Positions 47,006-57,711 of a DNA stretch of 62,379 nt are shown one piece after another. The notes under the pieces were generated by a model. The model saw nothing but the letters and a program-made list of their open reading frames with translations. It had not been told where the DNA came from and searched no databases. The stretch spans positions 19,671,376 through 19,733,754 of the forward strand of contig JBOZIK010000001.1 in assembly GCA_051453625.1 (NCBI GenBank), written 5' to 3'. How positions within the stretch are numbered: the stretch's first letter is position 1; the number at the start of each line of letters is the position of its first letter. The translations under genes and the position numbers were made by a program. This stretch comes from Welwitschia mirabilis (taxonomy: Eukaryota > Gnetophyta > Gnetopsida > Welwitschiales).

Positions 47006-48276
47006 TGTTGTAGTGCATATTTATGCAAATGTTATATTCTTAAATAAATTTTGTAAATAAAATATACATATATATATATATATATGTATATATATACATA
47101 TATTTCACAACACAACACACTAATATAGATGGGAGTGATTCAAATGTTGTAATTATATCAAAGGCATAAGAGAGAAGAAAGAGAATTGATTTCAAAAATA
47201 AAACACTTTGTAATCTCTAAGTAGAATAAAATAACAATGCACATGAATACACTATGTAAATGAGATGCAAGTTCTATTATAAATGAAACTTCTATCTGAT
47301 TATCAAATCAAACTGCTATGAATATCAACCATATATAATCTAGATCAATCAAGAAAAGTCGTCATTAGAGCAAAATCAACCTAAGCTATCAGGTAAGTCA
47401 AACAGAATATAAAAACAATGCAAAGTTAATCTATAAAATGAAATTCAATGTACCTAAACTAATAATGTTAACCTTAACAAAGATTATCCTCATGATCTAT
47501 ATTACTAATGAAACTATCACAAAATCAAAAGCAACATAAACCATAAGGAAGATTCTCATAATAAAAGATATAAGAAGGAAAACAAAGTTTTGATTAAAGT
47601 GAATCGAACATTCGTGTCACAAAGTAGTAGCATCTCAATGAAAGATATACAGTTCAACATCAAGAAAGATTTCTCTCTACAACAATAGTGGATGGACCTC
47701 TTGCCCTTTGATCTCCTATCACAGAAATTTCCAATGCTAAAGAAGATGAAAATGGAATTAAGGGTAGAGGAGGTATTTATTACAAAATAGACTTTAAAAT
47801 TAGCAAATACTAACAGACACGCTAAGAACCCTAATAGCCAAATAAGGTACAAGCCATATGGATAGAGTTTGGTGAAGTTTGGTGAAGTGTTATTTTTAGA
47901 TGTTGTCCTGCTAGTTGTCTAGACATCACAAGAGACTTTACCATATCATATGAGTTTTACATCAATTGTCAAATTAATCTAGTAAGCATCTTTCTTAGCT
48001 TAAGTATTTTTATCATCCATTTAGTCATCTAGACAATTAGGTAGATGATGGACTTTTGTAAAGTATTTCTTGTGTTGCATTAGCCTCTTTGATTACAGGA
48101 TTGCTGTTTCAATAGAAAGTATTGTAATTTGCTTCAAATGTTGTCAAATGTAATGAAGATTGCATATTTTTGTACCTTTTGTATTTGCTCTCCATTATCA
48201 TTAAAACTTAGCATGAATATATCTAATTCCTATAAAACTACTCAAAATACCTTATCAAATACATGGCACTATAACG
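47006..48276 (-). repeat. element B 5' LTR
   Basis: The 1271-bp copy runs TGTTGTAGTGC...ACTATAACG and contains a (TA)n tract at 47065-47103. A minus-strand TAATAAATACC TATA-like motif lies at 47774-47783. It is the reference copy for the rearranged 3' LTR and for 50418-51602. Confidence 0.9.
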
Positions 48277-50317
48277 AGCTCTTAGTTCTAATGGTTTTAT
48301 AGTGGAGTTCTATAAGATATTCTAGGATATCAACAAATTAGATATTTATGTTGCAATTTAGGAAACCTTTAAAAAAGGTACTTTTTTACAATCCATTCAA
48401 TAACACAATTATCATTTTTATTTCTAAATTAGAAGATGTAGAAAGACCTTAACCATATATAATAATTAGCTTATGCAATGTTTTTTAGGAGATTTGCTCT
48501 AAGATTACTATTGGCTAACTAAAAGCTCTTCTCCTAGATATGGTTTTGCCTTTTTAATCTCATTTTATAGTTGGAAGATTCATCCATATAATATCATCTT
48601 GGGCACTTATATCATTCACTTGCACTACTAGAAAAACAAACCTATAATGTTTTTCAAGCTAGACATAGTTAAGGCTTTCAACATCATGTAGTGGAAAATG
48701 ATAGACTTTATATCACAGGAGCATAGCCTCCTTGCACTTCTTAGGAATTATATTCACTTATGTATCTTACTATTAATCTTCTCTATGATGGTTTACAATG
48801 AGCAATATAGTTACTTCCAAGGTAGCAGTAGTCTTTAATAAGATGACCCCTTATCTCCCTATAATTTTGTTTTCGTAACTAATTCTTTAGCTAGACTATT
48901 GTTGTAGTAGAAAATCTTGGCAATTAAATTAGTCCCCTCTTTTCCTATTCTCCAATTTACAAATGAAACTCAATTGTGTTCATACTCTATTCTTCTTGTG
49001 TCTTGATAAGTTCATAATATCTTAAATGAGTTCAAAAATTTTGTAGGCCTTGCTATTAATTGATACAAATCCAAACTAATCTTGATGAATATACCTAGCA
49101 GACAAAATTAGACATTCTAAAGGTTTCTCAAAGTTCCCAATTAAACTTCCCAGATGCCTATCTTGGGCTTCCTCTTGATTAGGATTAGATTGCTAAAAAT
49201 AGTTGGCCTCCCTTAGTGAGAAAAATTACAGCCCAATTGACTATATGGAATAAGAAATCTCTATCAAGTGTAAGAAAAATCCTTCTTACTAAATCATGTC
49301 TAGTAAGCATGATTATACATCCTACTAGTTGTTTTTTTATGTCTAAAAAATTTACTAATTTGATTAATAATTTAATTAGATATTTCATTTGATTGAGTGA
49401 CAAAACCTCACAAGGGGCTGCATCTTATTAATTTTGATCATGTTACCATACCAAAAAAAGTGGGAGGCCTTAGGATGAGAATAATTTTAGATACATGAAA
49501 ATGCATTCTAACTAAAGAATTTTGTAGATTTCATTTAGAAAATAACATTCCTTGAATAATTTTTTTTCAGAAATATTACAAACACAAGAAAAGGAACTCC
49601 ATATTTTAGAGGAAAATGATCCAATTCATAAGAGAAATTTGATGGAAAACTTTTTAAAATTAAATCCTTTTCATTCAAAATGGAAAAATCAGGATTTATA
49701 GAATGTATTATAATATTTTTGAGTATGATAACAGATGGAAAAGGTTATGGAAACTTCATATTCCTAAGAAAATCAAAATGTTTTGGTGGTATATGTTAAA
49801 AGATTACATTTGTATAATAGATAAGCTTATTCAAAAAAAAATTTAAGAATAGATTAGGATTAGCCCATGTGTCATAAAGATAATGAGAATAAACATCACT
49901 TGTTCATTAAATGTTCTTTTGCAAAAGATCTTTGGAGATCCCTGAACATACCTCCTCCCTTTTATTTTAGCTTGGACAACTTTAGTTATTTCAAAAACAA
50001 TAACACCATGATCATTGGAGCTTAGTTATTATGGAATCATAAGTGAACATGATATTTCAGCATGAAAAAAATCTCTCTTTTAAAACTAAAATTCAAAATC
50101 ATTTAGCAAATTAGAGACCTAGATGAGATCCATAACCATAAAAGGCAAGCTCATTCAAATCCTCCAAATAGATCTAATTTTGAGTTGTAGATGGACCTGC
50201 AATAGGGAACATTTAAACACATTGCACATGATCATTAGAGTCACACTTGACAGGTACTTGCAGCCACAAAAATCATTACACATTAGAAGACATGGAAAAG
50301 GGTTTGAGAACTAAACT
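48277..50317 (+). pseudogene. LINE reverse transcriptase (C-terminal part) and zf-RVT domain
   Basis: It resumes the LINE interrupted at 36308: ALSSNGFIVEFYK, IISLCNVFYEICSKITIGQLKALL, FKLDIVKAFN, then DDPLSPYNFVF (family QGDPLSPxLF). At about 48955 the catalytic box reads FTNET where FADDT is expected. Further on, KVGGLRMRII and, at 49780-49920, KKIKMFWWYML with CHKDNEN.HHLFIKCSFAKDLW, the zf-RVT domain. Stops are regular. Cut at 50317 by an N gap. Confidence 0.85.
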
Positions 50318-50417
50318 NNNNNNNNNNNNNNNNNNNNNNNNNNNNNNNNNNNNNNNNNNNNNNNNNNNNNNNNNNNNNNNNNNNNNNNNNNNNNNNNNNN
50401 NNNNNNNNNNNNNNNNN

Positions 50418-50470
<53 letters not shown>

Positions 50471-51602
50471 CACAACACAACACACTATTATAGATGGAAG
50501 TGACCCAAATGTCGTAATTCTATCGAAGGCATAGGTGAGAAGAAAGAGAATTGATTTCGAAAATGAAACACTTTGTAATCTCTAAGTAGAATAAAATAAC
50601 AACGTAAAATAACAATGCAAATGAACACACTATGTAAATGAGATGCAAGTCCTATTATAAATGCAACTTCTATCTAATTACCAAATCAAACTGTCACGAA
50701 TACCAACCCTATATAATCTAGATCAATCAAGAAAAGTCGTCATTGGACCAAGATCAACCTAAGCTATCAGGTAAGTCAAACAGAATATGAAAATAATGTA
50801 AAGTTAATCTTCAAAATGAAACACAATGTACCTAAACTAATAATGTTAACAAAGATTATTCTTGTGATCTATATCACTAATGAAACTGTCACAGAATAAA
50901 AAGAAACATAAACAATAAGGAAGATGCACATAACAAAAAGATATAAGAAGGAAAACAGAGTTTTGATTAAAGTGAATCAAACATCCGTGTTACAAAGCAG
51001 TAGCCTCTCAATGAAAGATATACAGCTCAACACCAAAGAAGATTTCTCGCTACAACAATAGTGGATATACCTCCTACCCTTCGATCTTCTATCATAGAAA
51101 TTTATGATACTAAAGAAGATGAAAATGGAGTTAAGGGAAGAGGAGGTATTTATTACAAAACAGACTCTAAAATTAGCAAACACTAATAGACACACTAATA
51201 ACCCTAATAGCCAAATAAGGTACAAGCCACATGGCTAGAGTTTGGTGAAGTTTGATGAAGTGTTATTTTTAGGTATTGTCCTGCTGATTATCCAGACATC
51301 ACAAGAGACGATACCATATCATATGAGTTCTACATCAGTTATCAAATTAATATAGTAAGCATCTTTCTTAGCTTAAGTGTTTTTATCATCCGTTTAGTCA
51401 TCCAGACAATTAGGTGAATGATGGACTTTTGTAAAGTATTTCTTGTATTGCGTTAACCTCTTTGATTACAGGATTGCTTCTTCAATAGAAAGTATTATAA
51501 TTTGCTTCAAATGCTATCAAATGTAATGAAGATTGCATATTTTTGTGCCTTTTGTCTTTGCTCTCCATTATCATTAAGACTTAGTGTAAATATGTCTAAT
51601 GT
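50418..51602 (-). repeat. second copy of the element B LTR in a tandem unit
   Basis: It starts in a (TA)n tract (50418-50467) right after the gap and is collinear with 47070-48232. It lacks the last LTR bases, the AGCTC duplication and the first LINE bases: the junction TCCTATATAGTGG equals 48232 joined to 48298, a 65-bp loss with a TA overlap. So it is a copy of an already B-interrupted LINE, not a separate insertion. Confidence 0.85.
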
Positions 51603-53640
51603 CCTATATAGTGGAGTTCTATAAGATATTCTAGGATATTAACAAATCAGATGTTTATGTTGCAATTTAAAAAACCTTTAAAAAAGGTACTTTTTAGAAG
51701 CCATTTAATAATACTATTATTATTTTTATTCCTAGATCAGAAGATGCAGAAAGACCTTAACCATATAGAATAATTATCTTATGCAATGTTTTTTATGAGA
51801 TTTGCTCTAAGATCACTGTTGGCCAGCTAAAAGCTCTTCTCTTAGATATGGTTTTGCCTTTCTAATCTTGTTTTATAGTTGGAAGATTCATCCATATAAC
51901 ATCATCTTGGGTACTTAAATCATTCACTTGCACTACCAGAAAAACAAACCTATAATGTTTTTCAAGCTAGACATAGCTAAGGCTTTCAACATCATGTAGT
52001 GGAAAATGATAGACTTTATATTACAAGAGCACAGTCTCCTTGCACTTCTTAGGAATTATATTCACTTCTGTTTCTTATTGTTAATCTTCTCTGTGATGGT
52101 TCACAGTGAGCAATATAGTTACTTCCACGGTAGCAATAGTCTTTGATAAGATGATCCCTTATGTCCCTGTAATTTTGTTTTGATAATTGATTCTTTAGCT
52201 AGACTATTATTGTAGTAGAAAATCTTGGCAATCGAATTAGCCCCCTCTTTTCCTATTCTCCAATTTACAAATGATACTCAATTGTGTTCAGACTCTAGCC
52301 TTTTGTGGCTTAGCAAGCTCGTAATATCTTAAATGAGTTCAAAAAGTTTGTAGTCCATGCTATCAATTGATACAAATCAAAACTAATCTTGACAAATACA
52401 CCCTAGCAGACAAAATTAGACATTCTAAAGGTTTTTTCAAGTTCCGAATAAAACTTCCTAGATGTCTATCTTGGGATTCCTCTTAATTAGGATTAGATTG
52501 CTAAAAACATTTGGCCTCCCTTAGTGAGAAAAATTACAGCCTAATTGACTAGATGGGATAAGAAATCTCTATCAAGTGCAAGAAAAATCCTTCTTACTAA
52601 ATCATGTCTGGTAAGCATGATTATACATCCTACTAGTTTTTTTTTATGTCTAAAAAATTTACTAGTTTAATTAATAATTTAATTAAAGATTTCATTTGAT
52701 TGAGTAACAAAACCTCACAAGAGGCTCCATCTTACTAATTTTGATCAAGTCACCATACCAAAAAAAGTGGGAGGCCTTAGTATGAGAATAATTTTAGATA
52801 TAAGCAAATGCATTCTAACTAAAGACTTTTGTAGATTTCATTTAGAAAACAACATTCCTTGAATAAAATTTTTTCAGAAAGATTACAAAGACAAGAAAAG
52901 GAACTCCATATTTTAAAGGCAAATGATCCAATCCATAAGAGAAATTTGATGGAATTTTTTTTAAAATTAAATCTTTTCCATTCAAAATGGAAAAATTAGG
53001 ATTTATATAATATTTTTGAGTATGACAACAGATGGAAAAGTTTATGGAAACTTGATATTCCTAAGAAAATCAAAATGTTTTGGTGGTATATGTTAAAAGA
53101 TTACATTTCAATAATAGATAAGCTTAGTCAAAAAAATTTAAGAATAGATTAGGATTATCCCATGTGTCACAAAGATAATGAGAATCAACATCACTTGTTG
53201 ATTAAATGTTCTTTTGCAAAATATCTTTGGAGAGCCTAGAACATACCTTCTCCCTTTCATTTTATCTTGGACAACTTTAGTTATTTCAAAAACAATAACA
53301 CCATGATCATTGGAGCTTGGTTATTATGGAAGCACAAGTGCAACATTATATTTCAGCGTGAAAAAATTCTCTCTTTTAAAACTAAAATTCAAAATCATTT
53401 AGCAGATTAGAGAACTAGATGAGATTCATAGCCATAAAAGGGGAGCTCATTCCAATCCTTCAAATGGACCTAATTTTGAGTTGTAGATAGACATGCAATA
53501 GGGAACATTTAAACACACTGCACATGAGCATCAGAGTCACACTTGACAAGTACTTGCAACCACAAAAATCATGACACATCAGAAGACATGGGAAAGGCTT
53601 TGAGAACTAAACCAGCCAAGCACAATGCGCTGCTAAACCA
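51603..53640 (+). pseudogene. second copy of the LINE RT 3' half
   Basis: Collinear with 48298-50317 throughout, with scattered substitutions and small indels. The catalytic box reads FTNDT at about 52265, so the N substitution is shared with the first copy while the second aspartate is kept here. The zf-RVT segment (CHKDNEN.HHLLIKCSFAK) recurs near 53160-53215. Confidence 0.85.
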
Positions 53641-54483
53641 TGATCAGACTTGGAAGGCCTTTCAAGCTACAGGATAAAACTCTTATGCATTAAGCCTCAA
53701 GGGTGATGATCTAGATCTTGCAAAGGATTTCTTCAAGAACTAGGATAGCAGATTTACAAAAATAAGTTACTATCATTTTTATTGACATTTCTTTAATTAG
53801 TGATGCTATCTGCTTAGGCTCGCAAGGTATTGAGCTCAAAAGGGGTGCTAATAAAGCCTCCATGGTATCTCGGTTTTAAACTTAATAGGGAAACCTTTAA
53901 GAAATAGAGGAGGAAGTTACAAGAGGAAAGATCTTCCAAGGCTTTTTGATTCTTGGGCAACTTTGATTATCCAGTATTACACCTTGGAAGGGCATTTTGA
54001 CGACATCGATGAGCTGCATTTCCATTTTCTTATTGCAATGATGGGAGAATTCTAGATAAATCTTTCTTTTTTCCTCTCAAATTTGCTTCGCTACTCCCTA
54101 CAAAGCTACAAGGTAAGGCATGAAGGTTTAATTTGGCTTCTTTATCAAAGAAAAATTCAGATAGATGTAGGAGTTTTATCTTGGCAAGGTGTCCCAAGAG
54201 GGCCCATTCAGAAACTTCTATACTAAGCCTATCAATGTTAGTTCGCTTGCTTAGATTCCTCCTCCTAAATTTACTTGAACTGAATACTGCTTCGTTGTAA
54301 ACCCATTGGGGTATGCTAGTCTAGAATTAATATTTCAATGGAATTGGGAACTGAGGAAATTAGACGCTACTATTTGGGGGTTTGATTACCACCACGACTC
54401 TTATAAAGCTTGAAAAAATAGCTTTTAAGCTATTTTGTAATCTTCTCTTATTTTAATTTCTAATAAATCTATTTATCGTTTCT

Positions 54484-54532
<49 letters not shown>
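53641..54532 (+). mobile_element. LINE 3' end and (GA)n tract
   Basis: Sequence beyond the point where the first copy is cut by a gap, with no domain I can name. Near the end GCTTGAAAAAATAGCTTTTAAGC can form a hairpin, AATAAA occurs at about 54464, and a (GA)24-type microsatellite fills 54485-54532. A 3' UTR ending in a simple repeat would suit an L1-type LINE, but the true end is uncertain. Confidence 0.5.
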
Positions 54533-54534
<2 letters not shown>

Positions 54535-54890
54535 TCCATGATAGTAATTTGATATAAACTTTTATAAACATTCAAAACACTCATTAAGTATAGGATTGAG
54601 AAGCTTTCGCTAAGATTATAAAAACAATGCAACTAAAAAATTCATATAGCTATTAATACATCATCATAACCAAAGATAAAATATTCGTAAGTGATAAATG
54701 AACTTTAAACATCTTTTGTTGTATGATACTTGAATGGTATAAATGACTGTCATAATGTAAAAATATAAAAATAAGTAATTTGGCTGAAAGGCCATTCCCA
54801 ACCACTGATATGTTCGGGACATCGTTACACCTAATTTTTAAATATTTTTCAAAATAGGTTTTTACCTTAAAATTAGAATTTTAGTTAAAC
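54533..54890. other. AT-rich stretch without a recognised feature
   Basis: No coding domain or repeat shared with the rest of the window was seen on either strand. Confidence 0.5.
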
Positions 54891-55090
54891 ATTAAATAAA
54901 TAAGTTATGAAACGATAAACTTAATTATTTTTGAAACAATAAATGTAATTAATTTTAAAACGGCAAAGCTAATCTAAAATGGGAAACATAATAAATTTTG
55001 AAACAACAAATGTAATAAGTTTTGAAACACTCAACCTAATAAATTTTGAAACGGTGAACCTAATAACTTTCAAACTATAAACTTAATTTA
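54891..55090 (+). repeat. minisatellite of TTTTGAAAC units
   Basis: About eight diverged units near AATTTTGAAACGGTAAACCT occur at roughly 25-bp steps (for example 54930, 54955, 54991, 55017, 55043). The array ends about 20 bp before the promoter-like sequence at 55110. Confidence 0.7.
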
Positions 55091-55107
55091 ATAGGGCCAT
55101 ATTTACC

Positions 55108-55248
55108 CTATAAAAAGGCCTAGACAAATGCACAAATCAAAACGCAATCAAAATGCTCTAAAAAAATCACTAATCAAAAACGAAATCAAAATGCTCTAAA
55201 GAAATCACTTGATGGTGAATGAAGCTTCTCCAAAGCTGCAATACTCAG
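55108..55248 (+). promoter_or_regulatory. plant core promoter with possible first exon
   Basis: CCCTATAAAAAGGCC at about 55110-55124 is a strong TATA box. About 30 bp on begins an A/C-rich leader with a repeated AATCAAAATGCTCTAAA segment. The ATG at 55212 opens MVNEASPKLQYS and meets CAG|GTAC at 55249, a plausible donor site. No convincing downstream exon was found: the first acceptor (55305) is too close and leads to a stop. It may be a real gene cut by the gap at 55645, or a decayed one. Confidence 0.4.
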
Positions 55249-55744
55249 GTACAAGAAGATTTATAGATTACTTTGTATTTTTCTTTCTTAAATGTGGATT
55301 TCAGAGTTCCATTCATACCTATTTGCTTTCTCATTTATATAACCAAAGGCTTTAACATTTTTTTTACCATTTGCATCACTAAGGATATGAAGTGCATTCT
55401 TCATGCTCGAAATTATCCTAAGGTAGCACAAACGCGCCTTTCAAACAGAAAGATTTTAGCGCTTTTCTTTCAAAATAAACAAATGGTAAAAAGAACTAAA
55501 AATGCAGTGAGATAAAAATTCAGAATGGAGAGAAGCGCTCTGCTTCCAACATTAGATAATAGGATCGGTGTTTTTACCCGAAAAATAATACGAATTAAAT
55601 AATAGGATCTTTGTTCAAGCGGCGGAGTGAAAAATAACATCAGANNNNNNNNNNNNNNNNNNNNNNNNNNNNNNNNNNNNNNNNNNNNNNNNNNNNNNNN
55701 NNNNNNNNNNNNNNNNNNNNNNNNNNNNNNNNNNNNNNNNNNNN

Positions 55745-56135
55745 ACTCGTTCAAATCGGTTGATTGAAAAGAAACATTGCATGGTGTTAACCTTTGGCCT
55801 TTTGAAAACTCAGAAGCTGCAAGTCTGCCTTTCGGTGGAATAAGATGTTGTTTCTTTGGGAGGCAGATCGGATTTTCTCCACCATATGTTTTTAAGGCAG
55901 TGCTGAACTCATTTGGTGAAGCTAAAAAGGAAATTTCCCTTCTCTTTTCAACATTGTAATTAGCATTATCACAATGGGCACCAAAGCTTTCTGGAGTAGC
56001 AGTCATGATATTAAGTGGGGTGGTGTGGGTTCCATCAAACAAAAACACAGCAAATTGCGTAGTGCTATTACTGCTGTTAACCCTTTGCTGTTGTTGTGCT
56101 CTACACCAATCATTTTTTATTTGTAAATATAATTT
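55745..56135 (-). CDS. open coding-like exon, product not recognised
   Basis: The minus-strand frame is open from about 56135 to the N gap at 55744, with balanced composition unlike the surrounding AT-rich DNA. It reads LQIKNDWCRAQQQQ, then TQFAVFLFDGTHTTPL, ...NPICLPKKQHLIPPKGRL and ends CNVSFQSTDLNE at the gap. A TGTAG acceptor-like site at about 56104 could start the exon. No ATG opens the frame in a natural place. The Q run and mixed composition would suit a regulatory protein, but I cannot name a family. Confidence 0.45.
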
Positions 56136-56354
56136 GAATAGGCATTATTACCTCTGACTCAATTTGACACTGGTCCATCTATGTGTCTATGAGATAGGAA
56201 ACTTAGTATTTTTGTTTCTCTGTATCCTCGGATTCAAAGTCCTTTGACAAAATGGATTAAGACTTGGCGCTTCTAAAGGTTAAGGTAAGTTTGAGCAAAA
56301 TTGATCATTTACTAGGGTTGGAGCTTGAAATCCAGTTTAAAATGGTTTTTTTAT

Positions 56355-56572
56355 GTGATTCTTCCTTATTGCTTCGCTGGGTACTTCATTAGTAGAATCG
56401 TCATGCCCTTGTTTGTATAAGCAAGAGCGTATTTGGATTGGCGATTGCACGGGTAGCAATTCAAGTGAGATTCGAGACGTTAAGGATGTCGCCAAACATT
56501 GTCTAAACAATATAAGAATTATGATGCCGCCAAACATTGGGAAAAGACACATGCCCTTCCAGCTGTTGCTAT
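56355..56572 (+). CDS. short open frame in the low-copy island, product unknown
   Basis: A stop-free plus-strand frame reads IASLGTSLVESSC, CLYKQERIWIGDCTGSN, SSEIRDVKDVAKHCLNNIR and ends at 56572. It has no ATG near its start, so it would be an internal exon if real. The opposite strand is also open over the same bases, so coding direction is uncertain. A GCCAAACATTG element repeats at 56490 and 56530. Confidence 0.25.
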
Positions 56573-57711
56573 AACAAAAGCCAAATATTACGTCTTCTCT
56601 AAAAGAAATATTAAAAATATGTTATAAAATTAGGAGCTAATAAATTCCCAAAGAATCAAGGGGATATAGGTGTTCTCTAAAAAATAAAAACTTTAAATAT
56701 TAGGTGTTCTCTAAAAACAAAAGCCAAATATTAGGTCTAAAAATAAAATTAAAAACTTTAATTATTTTAACAAAATATAAATTATTAATTTACAAAATGA
56801 ATTGAACAAACTCATAAATTTATCTTTGTTGTTTCAAATCTGTTTGGATTTTAAGATTTAATCTTACTTACATAGTATATGAAAATTCTTTAAGCCATTG
56901 AGTCTGTTATGGAATCAGTTTCATTTGAATATGGTTTCCTTAACACTTTCTAAAATCAAGTACTTGGTTAAATTAGATTTTGTAGATTGCATTATCTTAT
57001 TAATTAAAATTTCTTTTTTATATTAAGTTTTCATAAATTTGGTTTTTTAAAATTTAGGTTCTTAATAATATTAACTTTTTAAGATTATGTTGTTTTTAAA
57101 TAAATGTTTCTTAATTGAGTCTATTTGTTTAAAAAGTTAGTTTCTTAGGTAAAGTTTATTATTATGTATATTGTTATTTTATTTTAGGTAAAAAAAACGT
57201 ATTCAATAAAAATAATTTTCTAATTTAAAAACACATAATTCTAAATAGAAAGCCTAACAAAATGGGTCCACATTCACCTTATATAAGTGGGCCATATTCT
57301 AAAATAAGGTGTTCTTAAATTAAGATTTTCTTATTTTAAATACATGTATACGTTACATTTTTTAGGTTTTTTGTTTTTTAAGAATAAGTTTATTTTCTAA
57401 ATTTAGGTCTTTTTTATTTACATTAAGTTTTTTCAATTAGTTTGTTTCTTTTTTTAATCAAGCATTTACACATTAAGTTCTTCATAAACTTATTTTTTTA
57501 CAAATTAAGTTTTGTTGACTTAAAAATATTTTTAAACTATTACTTTAAAATCATGTTTTCATAGAAATGAGTTTTTTAATGTAATTTTTTTTTGGCATAG
57601 GTTTTTAAAATTATTTTTTTTTAAAATTTTAAATGTAGTTTATCCTTTCAATTACATTCATTTTCTAAATGTACTTTTACATTCATTTTTTCCCCTTCAC
57701 TATAACGAATA
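56573..57711. other. T-rich AT desert
   Basis: Long runs of T and A with TTTAAG, TTTTTTA and AAATTTAGG motifs. No open frame, repeat family or RNA gene recognised. Confidence 0.6.

Larger units (their letters stand above)
36309..48276 (-). mobile_element. Athila-like Ty3/gypsy element B
   Basis: A 12.0-kb minus-strand element with a perfect AGCTC target duplication. Order on the minus strand: 5' LTR 47006-48276, primer site 46981-47002, gag from 46574, protease about 44460, RT about 43420-42720, RNase H, integrase 42150-41190, spacer, third ORF 38990-37690, purine tract, 3' LTR 36309-37143. All domains are collinear with element A, and both match the Athila group. All genes carry stops, so it cannot move by itself. 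Confidence 0.9.

Noticed and set aside
47556-47852. An 80-100 residue open frame with a hydrophobic N-terminus (LLGLLVCLLVF-like) recurring in LTR copies at 36428-36712, 47556-47852, 50977-51225 and, in part, 27038-27265.
   Set aside because: The frame runs across the LTR's own TATA-like motif, so the predicted transcript could not carry its start. Two of the copies are the same tandem duplication, and the element A 5' LTR copy is broken. Simple homology explains the shared open frame.
50247-50534. Open frames of repeated tyrosine-isoleucine next to the N gap.
   Set aside because: They translate a (TA)n microsatellite in an LTR.
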